This document shows positions 22,028-29,780 of a DNA stretch of 40,506 bases, piece after piece. Position 1 is the first letter of the stretch. Each line of letters opens with the position of its first letter. Under the pieces are notes generated by a model, which saw only the letters and a list, made by a program, of their open reading frames with translations, was not told where the DNA came from and ran no database searches. Source of the stretch: a virus; IMG/VR virus record IMGVR_UViG_3300031227_000003, positions 1-40,506 of that record; one strand, written 5' to 3'. Position numbers and translations under genes: made by a program.

Positions 22028-23080
22028 CTAAGCTAATCCAGTCCTTTGCACCATAGCTGATTCGAATGTAACAACCAATGCTCCGTACCATTTTAGCATG
22101 TATTTTTGACTATCGTTGGTTTTTGCTAACTCTTCAAAAGTAATGTCTTGAAGTACCGCTAAGAATAAATATCTTGTATCTAAGTATAATATTCTTCGAG
22201 ATGCTGCAGTTGTTGGCATATATCTGTCCTTAATGATCAAGATACCATCAAACATAAATGCGTCAGGAATACCGAAATCCATACTGCCACTTGGTCTTTC
22301 AACATTTCTTTGGAAGTCTTGTAACAATCCTTTCATGTATTGTTGAGTTTGCCCGTCAGTTACAGCTAAGTCAATTAAACCATTAGCTTCGAATGAAGTG
22401 TTAGTATCAGTTCTAAACTGTTCTAAAGTTAATCTTGCACCAGCGTTAGCACTGCTGTTAGTTGAGATAGTTTGAATTAAACCTTGAAAACCATTTGCAT
22501 CTGTTGATGTGTTTCCGTTAATGATTTCATTCTCTAATGCTTCATTCATACTTGCAGTTTTAACTCGAATATCTTCAGTTAATAAGTTAAGGTATCCTTG
22601 TCCACTTACTTGTGCAGGTCCAGTTACTCTTCCAACCGCGTATAAGTATTTCATATGTACAGTTGATGTACTTCGAGTATCAACTTGATCCGCTAAAGAT
22701 GCGTCGTCTGCTAAGAAACTTGCTCCACCTTTTGCTGTAATAATGTTGTAAACATAACTTCTTCCCCTAATTGCACGTCTAGGTAACAATTTTACTAAAG
22801 GAGTTTCCCGCATAGTTTTATCAACAATACTTGGATCTAAGAAAGGAGGCATCATACCATAACCAGTATAAGTTCCACCACTAGTTGTGACCAAAGAAGG
22901 ACCTTTTTGAACTTGATTCCAAGTTTTATTCATCTCTACTATTTTCTCATCACATTCTTTTTTACTACCTTGCAAACCAGAATAATAACACTCTTCGTGA
23001 TTTACTCCAGCTTTACCAAAAACTTTGTCAAAATGATAGAATGATTCATAATCGTTCATTCCCATTGTTCCAAATCCCAT
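22028..23080 (-). CDS. major capsid protein, HK97 fold, 350 aa
   Basis: It directly follows the protease/scaffold gene. The region RAIRGRSYVYNIITAKGGASF (residues about 103-123) is like the start of the HK97 core, with ASMNEALENEIINGN (near 180-195) as the spine-helix segment. Further on are the loop DGILIIKDRYMPTTA (near 280) and the closing LYLDTRYLFLAVLQD and WYGALVVTFESAMVQRTGLA. The N-terminal 60 residues contain three cysteines and could be cleaved or form the N-arm. AGGAGG precedes the start. It forms the icosahedral shell. Confidence 0.8.
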   Translation of the reverse strand: MGFGTMGMNDYESFYHFDKVFGKAGVNHEECYYSGLQGSKKECDEKIVEMNKTWNQVQKGPSLVTTSGGTYTGYGMMPPFLDPSIVDKTMRETPLVKLLPRRAIRGRSYVYNIITAKGGASFLADDASLADQVDTRSTSTVHMKYLYAVGRVTGPAQVSGQGYLNLLTEDIRVKTASMNEALENEIINGNTSTDANGFQGLIQTISTNSSANAGARLTLEQFRTDTNTSFEANGLIDLAVTDGQTQQYMKGLLQDFQRNVERPSGSMDFGIPDAFMFDGILIIKDRYMPTTAASRRILYLDTRYLFLAVLQDITFEELAKTNDSQKYMLKWYGALVVTFESAMVQRTGLA

Positions 23081-23081
23081 C

Positions 23082-23462
23082 TTAATTTCCTCCTATATTA
23101 GCTTGAAGCATTTGTTTAATAGTTAATACTTCTGCTAATGGTTTGTTATACATTTTCTCAATAGCTGCTTTACTTTCAACAGTTCCTTTCATAACTGCCT
23201 TACCTTTAATATCCGCTAATTCTTTAGTTAATCTTAAAACGTCTTCTTTCAATGATTTATTCTCATCAACAATTACTTGAGGATCAACAGCTGGTACTTC
23301 TTCTGCTTTCTCTTCAACAACTGGTTCGGCTTCAACTTTAACTTCAGGGTTAACTTCTTCTACTACTTCTTTAACTTCTTCCTTCACTTCTTCAACAACT
23401 TCAGCAACTGCTTCTTCTTGTTGAACTTCTTCAGGAATTTCTTTTGTAATTTGTTCACTCAT
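23082..23462 (-). CDS. nested scaffold protein from internal start, 126 aa
   Basis: In frame with the protease gene, the ATG at 23462 is preceded at seven bases by GGAGGG (23470-23475), stronger than most sites in this genome. The product (MSEQITKEIPEEVQQEE...) is the acidic, coiled-coil-ending scaffold without the protease. This repeats the lambda C/Nu3 plan, in which a nested gene supplies extra scaffold. Confidence 0.6.
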   Translation of the reverse strand: MSEQITKEIPEEVQQEEAVAEVVEEVKEEVKEVVEEVNPEVKVEAEPVVEEKAEEVPAVDPQVIVDENKSLKEDVLRLTKELADIKGKAVMKGTVESKAAIEKMYNKPLAEVLTIKQMLQANIGGN

Positions 23463-23990
23463 TTTGGAACCCTCCAATTTATTTACTTCTATATCAAAAC
23501 TTTTTGCAAGACTAGTGAAACTAGCATTACGATTTGATTGTATAGGTACAATAGTAGCTTCTACTATTTCCGCTGACTTATATCCTAAATGTTCTTTCCC
23601 ATCCATTTCCTTCTTAACTGTCTCATGAGGAATAGCACCAATAGAAATACCAACATTAAGTCCTTTTGATAATGCTTCTTCAACCATAGCTTTAGTTTGT
23701 CTACCCAATGGGTTAGATTCAAGAAAAAATGGTTTGGCAGTTAATGCATTATTCTTACCTTTTGAAATTAACCTTTTATCTGTCCATCCACCAACTAACT
23801 TTTCAATCTTATTTTCATGATTAGCTAACATTGGTAGAACATTTTTATTCATTGCCCAAGATTGTAATAGTTCTTTTGTCATAAACTCGCCGTCTCTATC
23901 AATAGAATCATCAGAAAGAATACCAACAAATTCACCATCGAGACCTTTTGAAATTGGCATCCAACACCTTATCATTTTATCAGTTTTCAT
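23082..23990 (-). CDS. prohead protease fused to scaffold, 302 aa
   Basis: Residues 1-165 are the HK97-type serine protease: GEFVGILSDDSIDRDGEFM, the catalytic His in LPMLANHE (near residue 57) and the Ser in GLNVGISIGAIPHE (near 115). Residues 177-302 form a Glu/Val-rich scaffold with a coiled coil near the end (NKSLKEDVLRLTKELADIKG). The protease matures the shell and removes the scaffold. A strong internal ribosome site and ATG at 23462 mark a separate scaffold product. GGAGGG precedes the first ATG, which overlaps a 26-aa leader ORF. Confidence 0.85.
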   Translation of the reverse strand: MKTDKMIRCWMPISKGLDGEFVGILSDDSIDRDGEFMTKELLQSWAMNKNVLPMLANHENKIEKLVGGWTDKRLISKGKNNALTAKPFFLESNPLGRQTKAMVEEALSKGLNVGISIGAIPHETVKKEMDGKEHLGYKSAEIVEATIVPIQSNRNASFTSLAKSFDIEVNKLEGSKMSEQITKEIPEEVQQEEAVAEVVEEVKEEVKEVVEEVNPEVKVEAEPVVEEKAEEVPAVDPQVIVDENKSLKEDVLRLTKELADIKGKAVMKGTVESKAAIEKMYNKPLAEVLTIKQMLQANIGGN

Positions 23991-24067
23991 TTTAATCCCT
24001 CCAAAACAAAAGACTTTAATGATTTGTGCTTTTCCATATATCCATATTTGTATTTTTTACCTATCAT
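23987..24067 (-). CDS. 26-aa leader peptide coupled to the protease gene
   Basis: The ORF (MIGKKYKYGYMEKHKSLKSF...) lies between the late promoter copy 2 and the protease. Its ATG is about 29 nt after the centre of the TATA-like element, so translation would be nearly leaderless. Its TGA overlaps the protease ATG (ATGA), and its last codons contain the GGAGGG site. It is probably a coupling peptide, though a small basic protein is possible. Confidence 0.4.
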   Translation of the reverse strand: MIGKKYKYGYMEKHKSLKSFVLEGLK

Positions 24068-24083
24068 ACCACTTTTAATACAC

Positions 24084-24107
24084 ATTAAGGTATTTAAATA
24101 ATATTTA
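24084..24107 (-). promoter_or_regulatory. late promoter element, copy 2
   Basis: The same TATTTAAATA core with CCTTAAT downstream as at 13140-13162 and 27560-27586. It sits directly after the stop codon of the broken HNH gene and about 95 nt before the protease start. It would drive protease, capsid and decoration genes. Confidence 0.65.
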
Positions 24108-24108
24108 T

Positions 24109-24549
24109 TTAGTTAGGTAGAAATCGACCATCAGAACCAATGTTCCTTTTGGTGTAATGTAATTTTAAATGTTCACTTGCTGTCATTAATTCTAAATTGT
24201 CAATATTATTATTTAATGGATTAAAATCTTTATGGTGAATGTTAAAACCTTTAGGTACTTTTCTTTTATGGTACCTTTCCCATATATAATGATGTTCTAA
24301 ATACCACTCTACCTTAGGTAGATAAATTAACCAATATCCTCTTTTCCCAATCATTCTTTTTGATTTCCCTTCATTAAATCTCTTTAATGTAATATTCCTT
24401 TTTGCTTCATTGGCAGATTTAGTTATCTCAAATTTATCTCTTGTTCCATCACAATATTGTTTTAGAATTTATTTTCTTAATTTTTCTTTAGTTTTTTCAC
24501 TATGTGTTTTTCCTTTATTCCAAGGTATTTGTCCTTTTTTAAAAGTCAT
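24109..24549 (-). pseudogene. HNH homing endonuclease interrupted by in-frame TAA
   Basis: The frame opens at 24549 with a NUMOD3-like start (GQIPWNKGKTHSEKTKEKLR, residues 7-25). It is stopped by TAA at 24469-24471 (codon 27) and continues open for 119 codons to the true stop at 24109. The second part holds the HNH core, NIHHKDFNPLNNNIDNLEL followed by HLKLH. A single AAA-to-TAA change would explain it. An ATG at 24354 could still give an 81-aa HNH fragment. It lies between the gpF-like and protease genes and has its own TATA box. Confidence 0.8.
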
Positions 24550-24568
24550 AACTATAAAGAAAACAAAC

Positions 24569-24580
24569 TTATATATAAAA
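24569..24580 (-). promoter_or_regulatory. TATA box of the broken HNH gene (leaderless)
   Basis: On the minus strand TTTTATATATAA is centred about 25 nt before the ATG at 24549, so the transcript should begin at the start codon. There is no ribosome site. The arrangement is the same as for the other HNH gene. Confidence 0.6.
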
Positions 24581-24589
24581 ATTATTGAA

Positions 24590-25651
24590 CTACATTAGTA
24601 CAAAAGATACTGTACTGCGACACGATGGATGTGAGGGAGGGTGAGGAAAAGACTTACCAGTATCAATATCTAAGAATGATTGATCCAATGTAACTTCCTG
24701 CCCATCTAACCTTTTACAAATATCAGAGGTTCTATCATCAACAAACGATTCCCACCGTTTTAACCCAATAAGACCACTCTTTTCATATGATTTAACTTTG
24801 GCACTGTTTCTGTACCTATTTGATTCAGTCCTTGCAATCTTCATTGCCCGTCCTTCAGTAACGTCAGTTCCAATATATTTACTCATTGTTCCTTTAATAT
24901 TATCTTTAATTTCTTTAGAAGATGATTTAGTTTCAATTCCCTTAACAACTAATTCCCTAATTTCCTTCTGAACATCACCAGCTACTCCTTTTAGACCAGC
25001 CCAAGGTTTACCATTAATATAAAATCCATCTAATTGTCTACTCGTTGCCACTTCAACATCATTCTTAAAATCCTCATCAAAACCAATATCAACATCAATC
25101 TCTAACTCTGCTTCTTCAATCCCATCAATGAATACGCATTTAATTGCTGCAGTCAGTTTAGTTCTAAAAGTAGCTGTGTTTACTACATTGAACAATCTAC
25201 TCATAAATTCACCAAATGTCTTTTCAATAAGTGTATCTGATAACGTTACATCAACAAAACTTAATATCTGTTTCTCCCACTTCTTAAACTCACCCTCTAA
25301 GAAATCAGCATATGGTTTTACTTCCTCTGCAGTTATTGGTGCTAACTTCTTCTCAACAGGAGGTAAATTATCAACTACTTCTTCTTTAACTTTCAGTGGC
25401 ATTGCACCATGTAAGAAACTTTTCTTGAAATCTTTAACTGCTTGTTCCCTATCAACTTCATACTGTCCACCAAACTCCATTATTTTATCAATAGTAATAG
25501 TTGTGAAATATTCCCAATATTTAGCGGATTTAAGGTAAAGAGTAAACTTGTTAGAATCTTCCAGGTAATGCAACTTACGTCTATCTTGATTTTTTAATCT
25601 GTCCTGCTTCTGGAAATGATCCCAGAATACATCAAAGTTTAATTCTAACAT
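24590..25651 (-). CDS. SPP1 gp7 / Mu gpF-like head morphogenesis protein, 353 aa
   Basis: The C-terminal third has the Mu-F family signature: GRAMKIARTESNRYRNSAKV (residues about 268-287), then FVDDRTSDICKRLDGQEVTL and HPPSHPSCRST, with conserved Cys and His. The N-terminal part is helical with a Glu/Lys-rich stretch. These proteins bind the portal and are packaged in a few copies, with a role in DNA ejection. It lies after the portal and small genes as in SPP1. GGAGG precedes its start. Confidence 0.85.
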   Translation of the reverse strand: MLELNFDVFWDHFQKQDRLKNQDRRKLHYLEDSNKFTLYLKSAKYWEYFTTITIDKIMEFGGQYEVDREQAVKDFKKSFLHGAMPLKVKEEVVDNLPPVEKKLAPITAEEVKPYADFLEGEFKKWEKQILSFVDVTLSDTLIEKTFGEFMSRLFNVVNTATFRTKLTAAIKCVFIDGIEEAELEIDVDIGFDEDFKNDVEVATSRQLDGFYINGKPWAGLKGVAGDVQKEIRELVVKGIETKSSSKEIKDNIKGTMSKYIGTDVTEGRAMKIARTESNRYRNSAKVKSYEKSGLIGLKRWESFVDDRTSDICKRLDGQEVTLDQSFLDIDTGKSFPHPPSHPSCRSTVSFVLM

Positions 25652-25830
25652 TAAGTTCTATCCTCCACTTTAGCACCTGCACCAACTCTCAAATAGAGTA
25701 AGCCACTCAATTCATCATTAATAGTTAAAGTCATCTTATCATCATCTTCTGCTTTAAGAATAACTGCTTCATTAAATTGAACATTTACAGACACCCAACT
25801 GTTAGTTCCATCTTTAATCATATCTGACAT
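25651..25830 (-). CDS. hypothetical protein, 59 aa
   Basis: The ATG at 25830 follows GGGGG and the upstream stop; a longer reading from 25851 overlaps the upstream gene. The sequence (SWVSVNVQFNEAVILKAEDDDKMTLTINDELSGLLYLRVG) is a small beta barrel-like protein. It is located between portal and gpF-like genes. No family is recognised. Confidence 0.55.
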   Translation of the reverse strand: MSDMIKDGTNSWVSVNVQFNEAVILKAEDDDKMTLTINDELSGLLYLRVGAGAKVEDRT

Positions 25831-25831
25831 T

Positions 25832-26110
25832 TTATTGTACCCCCACATCACTATTTTGAATAACGGTATCCGTTAATATCATTAGATGTGTATTCATTTT
25901 TTTTAATTCTTTGAGGATATTAGTTAATAACTCCTCACTTGCATTATCTTGAATTAATTGTTTAGTTTGACTTCCTTCTGTTACTACTTCAGCTTTAGAA
26001 ATTACATTCCCTTCACTATCAACTTCTAATACTCGTCTTGCTTTTGCATCATCAGCATATGACTCATGATTCTGGTCACTAGCCATTAATTCACTATCAG
26101 AATTACCCAC
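25832..26110 (-). CDS. hypothetical head-region protein, 92 aa
   Basis: It probably starts at GTG 26110, overlapping the end of the portal gene by 8 nt; an ATG nine codons on is an alternative. RRVLEVDSEGNVISKAEVV is followed by a C-terminal helix (ASEELLTNILKELKKMNTHL). Small proteins of this kind, with an N-terminal strand region and a C-terminal helix, are common beside portal or tail genes. Function unknown. Confidence 0.5.
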   Translation of the reverse strand: MGNSDSELMASDQNHESYADDAKARRVLEVDSEGNVISKAEVVTEGSQTKQLIQDNASEELLTNILKELKKMNTHLMILTDTVIQNSDVGVQ

Positions 26111-27482
26111 GTTTCACGAAAGAGGTGAAGAGCTTTTGATATAGTTTCTTCGCATCCTCTTTTTCCTCCTCTTTCTTCTTATCTTTAGGATTGTCTTTAG
26201 AATTATCTTTGTTACCATTATCTGGCATCATTTCAGCTGCTCGCTCTTGCATTGCCATCGCCATTGGTTGATCTCCCCATTCAACAGGTTCTTTACCTTC
26301 CATGGTTCGAACTTCATTAATTGTAATTACGTTAGCATTAAGTTTAGCCATGGTTTGTTCATGTTCTAACTTCTCTGCTTGATCATCTTTAGGGAACCAT
26401 CTGAATTCTAACTCTTTATGATCAATCAATTCAGGGATAATTTCTCTATTAATCTTATCTGCAATGTGAACTAAATAAGGTCTTATTGCATTCTTAACGG
26501 TGGTCCTTTCTTGTCCTTCTTGACTAGCTCGATTAACATCATCATAGAATCCAACTTCAGCAGGACTTAATCCGTATGCACCAAAGATTAAATGGAAATA
26601 CCATTTCTCACCTTCTAACCATTGCATATCTTTCCTACTCATAGTCATTGGTACAAAATTAACAGGAACGTTAGTGAAAACTAACTTACTCCCTTGCCCT
26701 TTAGTTTGTTGTTGCCAATATGCTCTGAATCTATCCAATGCATCTTGATCCATATCAACTTGAGCTAACCCATCAGGGATAGAATTGTTTTCAAAGAATT
26801 CTTTATTTTGTCTTGCACTCTGGATCATAATTTCAATGATTTGTTGAATTGATTGTAAAGGTGACCATCCATAAGGATACATGTCATTATTAACACCCAT
26901 CTTCCCATATATCAATTCATCTTTATCGAATGGAAGTGGGGCTGATGTTGGAAATAAGAATGAAAATTGTAAGTAATGGTCAAGAATTCCATGTTGATCA
27001 ATCTTCCATAAGAATCTTCCACCATCATAAGAATATAATTCAGTTAATTCACCACTAACATTTCTCCCCTTCCAAATAACTCCTGCATCAAGATCCAAAA
27101 GGTCATCAAGGTAAGTTCCCCATAATTCACCAAATGTCATACCATTCCTATTCGGGAAATTCAATAATTGTTTTATCTTCTCAATATCTTCTTGATAAAC
27201 TTTTTCATCAGTATTTTCATCTTCATTAGTCAGAACTATATCCCAATCAGTTAACATAATTTGATTCTTGATAGTTCTCTTAACCATCTGATACCAATTA
27301 GATTTAGCGAATTGTCTAAGTTCAATTACATTGATACCTCTCGGTGATCCTAATGCCGTTTGCCAGAACCAGTTTGGTAACAATGGAGCTCTATTAGTAT
27401 TAGCCTTCCCATTACTCATAAATAGCCCACTATCTTTAGCTAGATACTTTCTTGCGTTCTTGTACAGTTCGAGGATTCCCAT
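26103..27482 (-). CDS. portal protein, 459 aa
   Basis: It follows the terminase and precedes the gpF-like gene. The family pattern is visible: INVIELRQFAKSNWYQMVKR near residue 50, then FPNRNGMTFGELWGTYLDDL near 113. In the stem region are ASQEGQERTTVKNAIRPYLV and INREIIPELIDHKELEFRWF (residues about 318-370), then MAKLNANVITINEVRTMEGK. The C-terminal tail is Lys/Asp/Glu-rich. It forms the dodecameric ring through which DNA is packaged. A hairpin in the leader covers its GAGG ribosome site. Confidence 0.85.
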   Translation of the reverse strand: MGILELYKNARKYLAKDSGLFMSNGKANTNRAPLLPNWFWQTALGSPRGINVIELRQFAKSNWYQMVKRTIKNQIMLTDWDIVLTNEDENTDEKVYQEDIEKIKQLLNFPNRNGMTFGELWGTYLDDLLDLDAGVIWKGRNVSGELTELYSYDGGRFLWKIDQHGILDHYLQFSFLFPTSAPLPFDKDELIYGKMGVNNDMYPYGWSPLQSIQQIIEIMIQSARQNKEFFENNSIPDGLAQVDMDQDALDRFRAYWQQQTKGQGSKLVFTNVPVNFVPMTMSRKDMQWLEGEKWYFHLIFGAYGLSPAEVGFYDDVNRASQEGQERTTVKNAIRPYLVHIADKINREIIPELIDHKELEFRWFPKDDQAEKLEHEQTMAKLNANVITINEVRTMEGKEPVEWGDQPMAMAMQERAAEMMPDNGNKDNSKDNPKDKKKEEEKEDAKKLYQKLFTSFVKRG

Positions 27483-27491
27483 GAATATTAA

Positions 27492-27525
27492 CCTCTTTAA
27501 ATGACCGAGAAGTCAAGCAAAGAGG
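27492..27525 (-). promoter_or_regulatory. leader hairpin covering the portal ribosome site
   Basis: In the portal mRNA, CCTCTTT (27525-27519) can pair with AAAGAGG (27498-27492), which contains the ribosome-binding GAGG. The loop holds an inner TGAC/GTCA stem (loop TTCTCG). This would hide the site until opened by a ribosome, protein or RNA, and could keep portal synthesis low. Confidence 0.5.
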
Positions 27526-27559
27526 GGTAAGGTGATAGATGTTTAATATGTAAATGACT

Positions 27560-27586
27560 ATTAAGGTATTTAAATAATATTATTTT
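27560..27586 (-). promoter_or_regulatory. late promoter element, copy 3
   Basis: TATTTAAATA core with CCTTAAT downstream, as in the copies at 13140 and 24084. It overlaps the stop codon of the 64-aa gene and lies about 90 nt before the portal start codon. Confidence 0.65.
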
Positions 27587-27774
27587 ATGTTGGGATACAA
27601 CACTCCTGGTCCAGCATATCTTTGTTCCATATATGCCATTGTATCTTCGGTTCTTATCCCTCTATTACGCATAAGTGCATATTCTACCATTAAAGGAAAT
27701 ATTACTCCAGATGCAGTATTATCGGCAAGTCTAAGTAAATGTTCCAACGTTTCATCATCTTTGTTTATTGTCAT
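27580..27774 (-). CDS. hypothetical protein after terminase, 64 aa
   Basis: The ATG at 27774 follows GGTGGAAG and is preferred over a TTG at 27801. The protein is helical and acidic to neutral (DDETLEHLLRLADNTASGVIFPLMVEYALMRN) and ends GPGVLYPNIK. It lies between the terminase and the late promoter before the portal. No family is recognised. Confidence 0.55.
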   Translation of the reverse strand: MTINKDDETLEHLLRLADNTASGVIFPLMVEYALMRNRGIRTEDTMAYMEQRYAGPGVLYPNIK

Positions 27775-27785
27775 TATTCTTCCAC

Positions 27786-29159
27786 CTAACCAGCGAACCA
27801 ACCTGCTTTATTATCATTTATTTCAAAATACATTCTCATCATCATTGCATCAGAAAAGTCTGGACTACGCCCTAATAACTCTTTAACTTTTTCTTTTGGT
27901 TCTACTTCCAACTTAGTATCTTGATCAATATTCTTACGTTTAACTTGCTCCAACTCTTCAATCAATTGTTCTTTAATCTCAACAGGAATATCTTTATAAC
28001 AACTTATCTTATGCATATTTATGTAATCAGCTAACTTAAAGTAACATTGTGATTTCAGGTTTCTATAATTCATTGGAACATACCCTAAATAATCTTTCTT
28101 TGTAGAGGCTTGTTGAAACCTTTTCTTTTCAATGGCCCTTGAATTATTAACGAAGCCTTTGATACCTTGAGTTTCATCAACAACACCACCACCAACACCA
28201 TCCTCATCTGCTATTACATGACTTCGAGGTATATGTTCGATTGTACAATCTCTTTCTATTTTCTCTCTAACTTCCTTAGTGGTATTCTTATTGAAATAAT
28301 CAATACAATAAAGATGTAATCCTTTCCAATAGAAAAAAGTAGTTTTATCTTTACCACTCCGTGCAACATCAACAGTTAAGTATTTCTTATCTGATTTAAC
28401 TTCAGCATTAGTGAACAGGTCAAGGATATTATCATACTCCATTAACCTTGCTGGATCATCATCATATTCAAAGTTCCCATACAATAACCTCTCTTTACTA
28501 ACCTTATCTAACTTCTTTAAGTTCTCAATGTAATGTGGTGATATGAATGGGTTATCCTGAACTAATGCAGGGATGAACTTACGATAAGGTAATATTGTTC
28601 CTTCTTTGTCTGGCTTATAGAAATCATAATAAAGAAAGTTCTTACTTGGGTTACTGGTCATTAACAATTTAGGTATAACCCCAAACTCCTCTAACTTATA
28701 TCTAAGCCGTGATGATAATATATTTTTAGCTTTTAATGTAACTTGTGAACATTCATCAATAAATCCTCCAGTAAATTCAGTTGAACCTAATGTATCAAAC
28801 TCAGGATCAGAAGGATATAAAAACAAATCTTTCAAATATATCTCAGACCCATTTTCAAGAAAGGTAATTACATTATCAGAAGCATTATACTTGTAATGTA
28901 CATTCTTCTTCAATCCCCACTGACTACATACCATGAAGAAAGTTAATAATGTTGATTCTCGTAATGATTTTAATATAGCCCTCCCCATTAACCAACGAGA
29001 GCCAGGATATTTTAAACAGGATATGATTAACCAACAACAACCAAGATAAGATTTACCCCCACCAGCACCACCACCATAAAATAATTCAGTGGTAGTCTTA
29101 TCATTTAAATATTCATATGCTAAATATTGTTTATGACTTGGTTTCCAATTTATTTCCAT
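27786..29159 (-). CDS. terL: terminase large subunit, 457 aa
   Basis: The DNA-packaging motor ATPase and nuclease. Walker A is GGGAGGGKS (residues about 29-37) and Walker B with the catalytic Glu is GGFIDECSQ (near 131). The coupling motif is MTSNPS (near 167). The RNase H-like nuclease domain has its acidic residues in LTVDVARSGKD (near 263) and ADEDGVGGGVVD (near 318). Length is normal. It overlaps the small-subunit candidate by 29 nt. Confidence 0.95.
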   Translation of the reverse strand: MEINWKPSHKQYLAYEYLNDKTTTELFYGGGAGGGKSYLGCCWLIISCLKYPGSRWLMGRAILKSLRESTLLTFFMVCSQWGLKKNVHYKYNASDNVITFLENGSEIYLKDLFLYPSDPEFDTLGSTEFTGGFIDECSQVTLKAKNILSSRLRYKLEEFGVIPKLLMTSNPSKNFLYYDFYKPDKEGTILPYRKFIPALVQDNPFISPHYIENLKKLDKVSKERLLYGNFEYDDDPARLMEYDNILDLFTNAEVKSDKKYLTVDVARSGKDKTTFFYWKGLHLYCIDYFNKNTTKEVREKIERDCTIEHIPRSHVIADEDGVGGGVVDETQGIKGFVNNSRAIEKKRFQQASTKKDYLGYVPMNYRNLKSQCYFKLADYINMHKISCYKDIPVEIKEQLIEELEQVKRKNIDQDTKLEVEPKEKVKELLGRSPDFSDAMMMRMYFEINDNKAGWFAG

Positions 29160-29544
29160 CTTTATTAGGCACTATTATATTAACCATAATGTTTGAATCT
29201 TTAGCCGCAATGTTAATTTGATTACTTGATTTATCCCCATGAACAGTTTTATGAAAATCCCTCCTTTTATCAATTAAGATAGGTAGGATCTTTGGTTCAA
29301 GTTTTGAACACCTCTCAAACAACTCAATATCTTTATACCATTCAAACATACTAAAATCAGGATCACTAATTATTTGATAAAATCTACCCGCAACATTAGG
29401 AGTAATATCATATTGTTTTGCAAATCTTTTAAGACCAGCAATACGTTTTTTCTCAGATTTTACTAGCCCTGCTTTTTTAGCAAATTCTTTTGTCCGGATA
29501 TCTCCGGTCTTAAATTGTGTGGATTTGTTAGGGAATTCACCCAT
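29131..29544 (-). CDS. terminase small subunit candidate, 137 aa
   Basis: It lies directly before the large subunit and overlaps it. The basic N-terminus includes FAKKAGLVKSEKKRIAGLKR, followed by YDITPNVAGRFYQIISDPDF, which can form a DNA-binding helical domain. The C-terminus is a beta strand (NIMVNIIVPNK) as in subunits that contact the large terminase. The assignment relies on position and composition. Its ATG follows AGAGGTAGACA and lies inside a zinc-finger ORF of another frame. Confidence 0.65.
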   Translation of the reverse strand: MGEFPNKSTQFKTGDIRTKEFAKKAGLVKSEKKRIAGLKRFAKQYDITPNVAGRFYQIISDPDFSMFEWYKDIELFERCSKLEPKILPILIDKRRDFHKTVHGDKSSNQINIAAKDSNIMVNIIVPNKDGNKLETKS

Positions 29545-29639
29545 TGTCTACCTCTGTTACATTTCCTACAAATTCTTGTGTATCTGGTTTCACCTTTGAA
29601 TATCTCACTACATCTTTTACATCTTCTTAAGTATAACAT
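29463..29639 (-). CDS. zinc-finger protein overlapping terminase small subunit, 58 aa
   Basis: RRCKRCSEIFKG (residues 5-16) and TRICRKCNRGR (21-31) form a basic treble-clef zinc finger. The start shares one base with the upstream stop (TGATG). The last 82 nt overlap the terminase small-subunit start in another frame, so the C-terminal 27 residues are constrained by two genes. A DNA-binding accessory for packaging is possible. Confidence 0.5.
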   Translation of the reverse strand: MLYLRRCKRCSEIFKGETRYTRICRKCNRGRQWVNSLTNPHNLRPEISGQKNLLKKQG

Positions 29640-29770
29640 CAAGCATTTAATCTTGTGTATTCTTTCGTGTCAGTCTCGTAATAAATGCTACAAGTCAGAC
29701 AGATCCAACGGGTACTGAATGATTTTGAATGATGCATTGGTTCTCCACATTTACATATTTGCGTTTTCAT
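29639..29770 (-). CDS. zinc-ribbon protein, 43 aa
   Basis: The ribbon is CKCGEPMHHS (residues 6-15) and WICLTCSIYYET (residues 23-34). It starts just after the coiled-coil gene with little ribosome site (GGTTGATAAA) and is coupled to the next zinc-finger gene by TGATG, so two zinc-binding microproteins precede the terminase genes. Confidence 0.55.
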   Translation of the reverse strand: MKTQICKCGEPMHHSKSFSTRWICLTCSIYYETDTKEYTRLNA

Positions 29771-29780
29771 TTTATCAACC

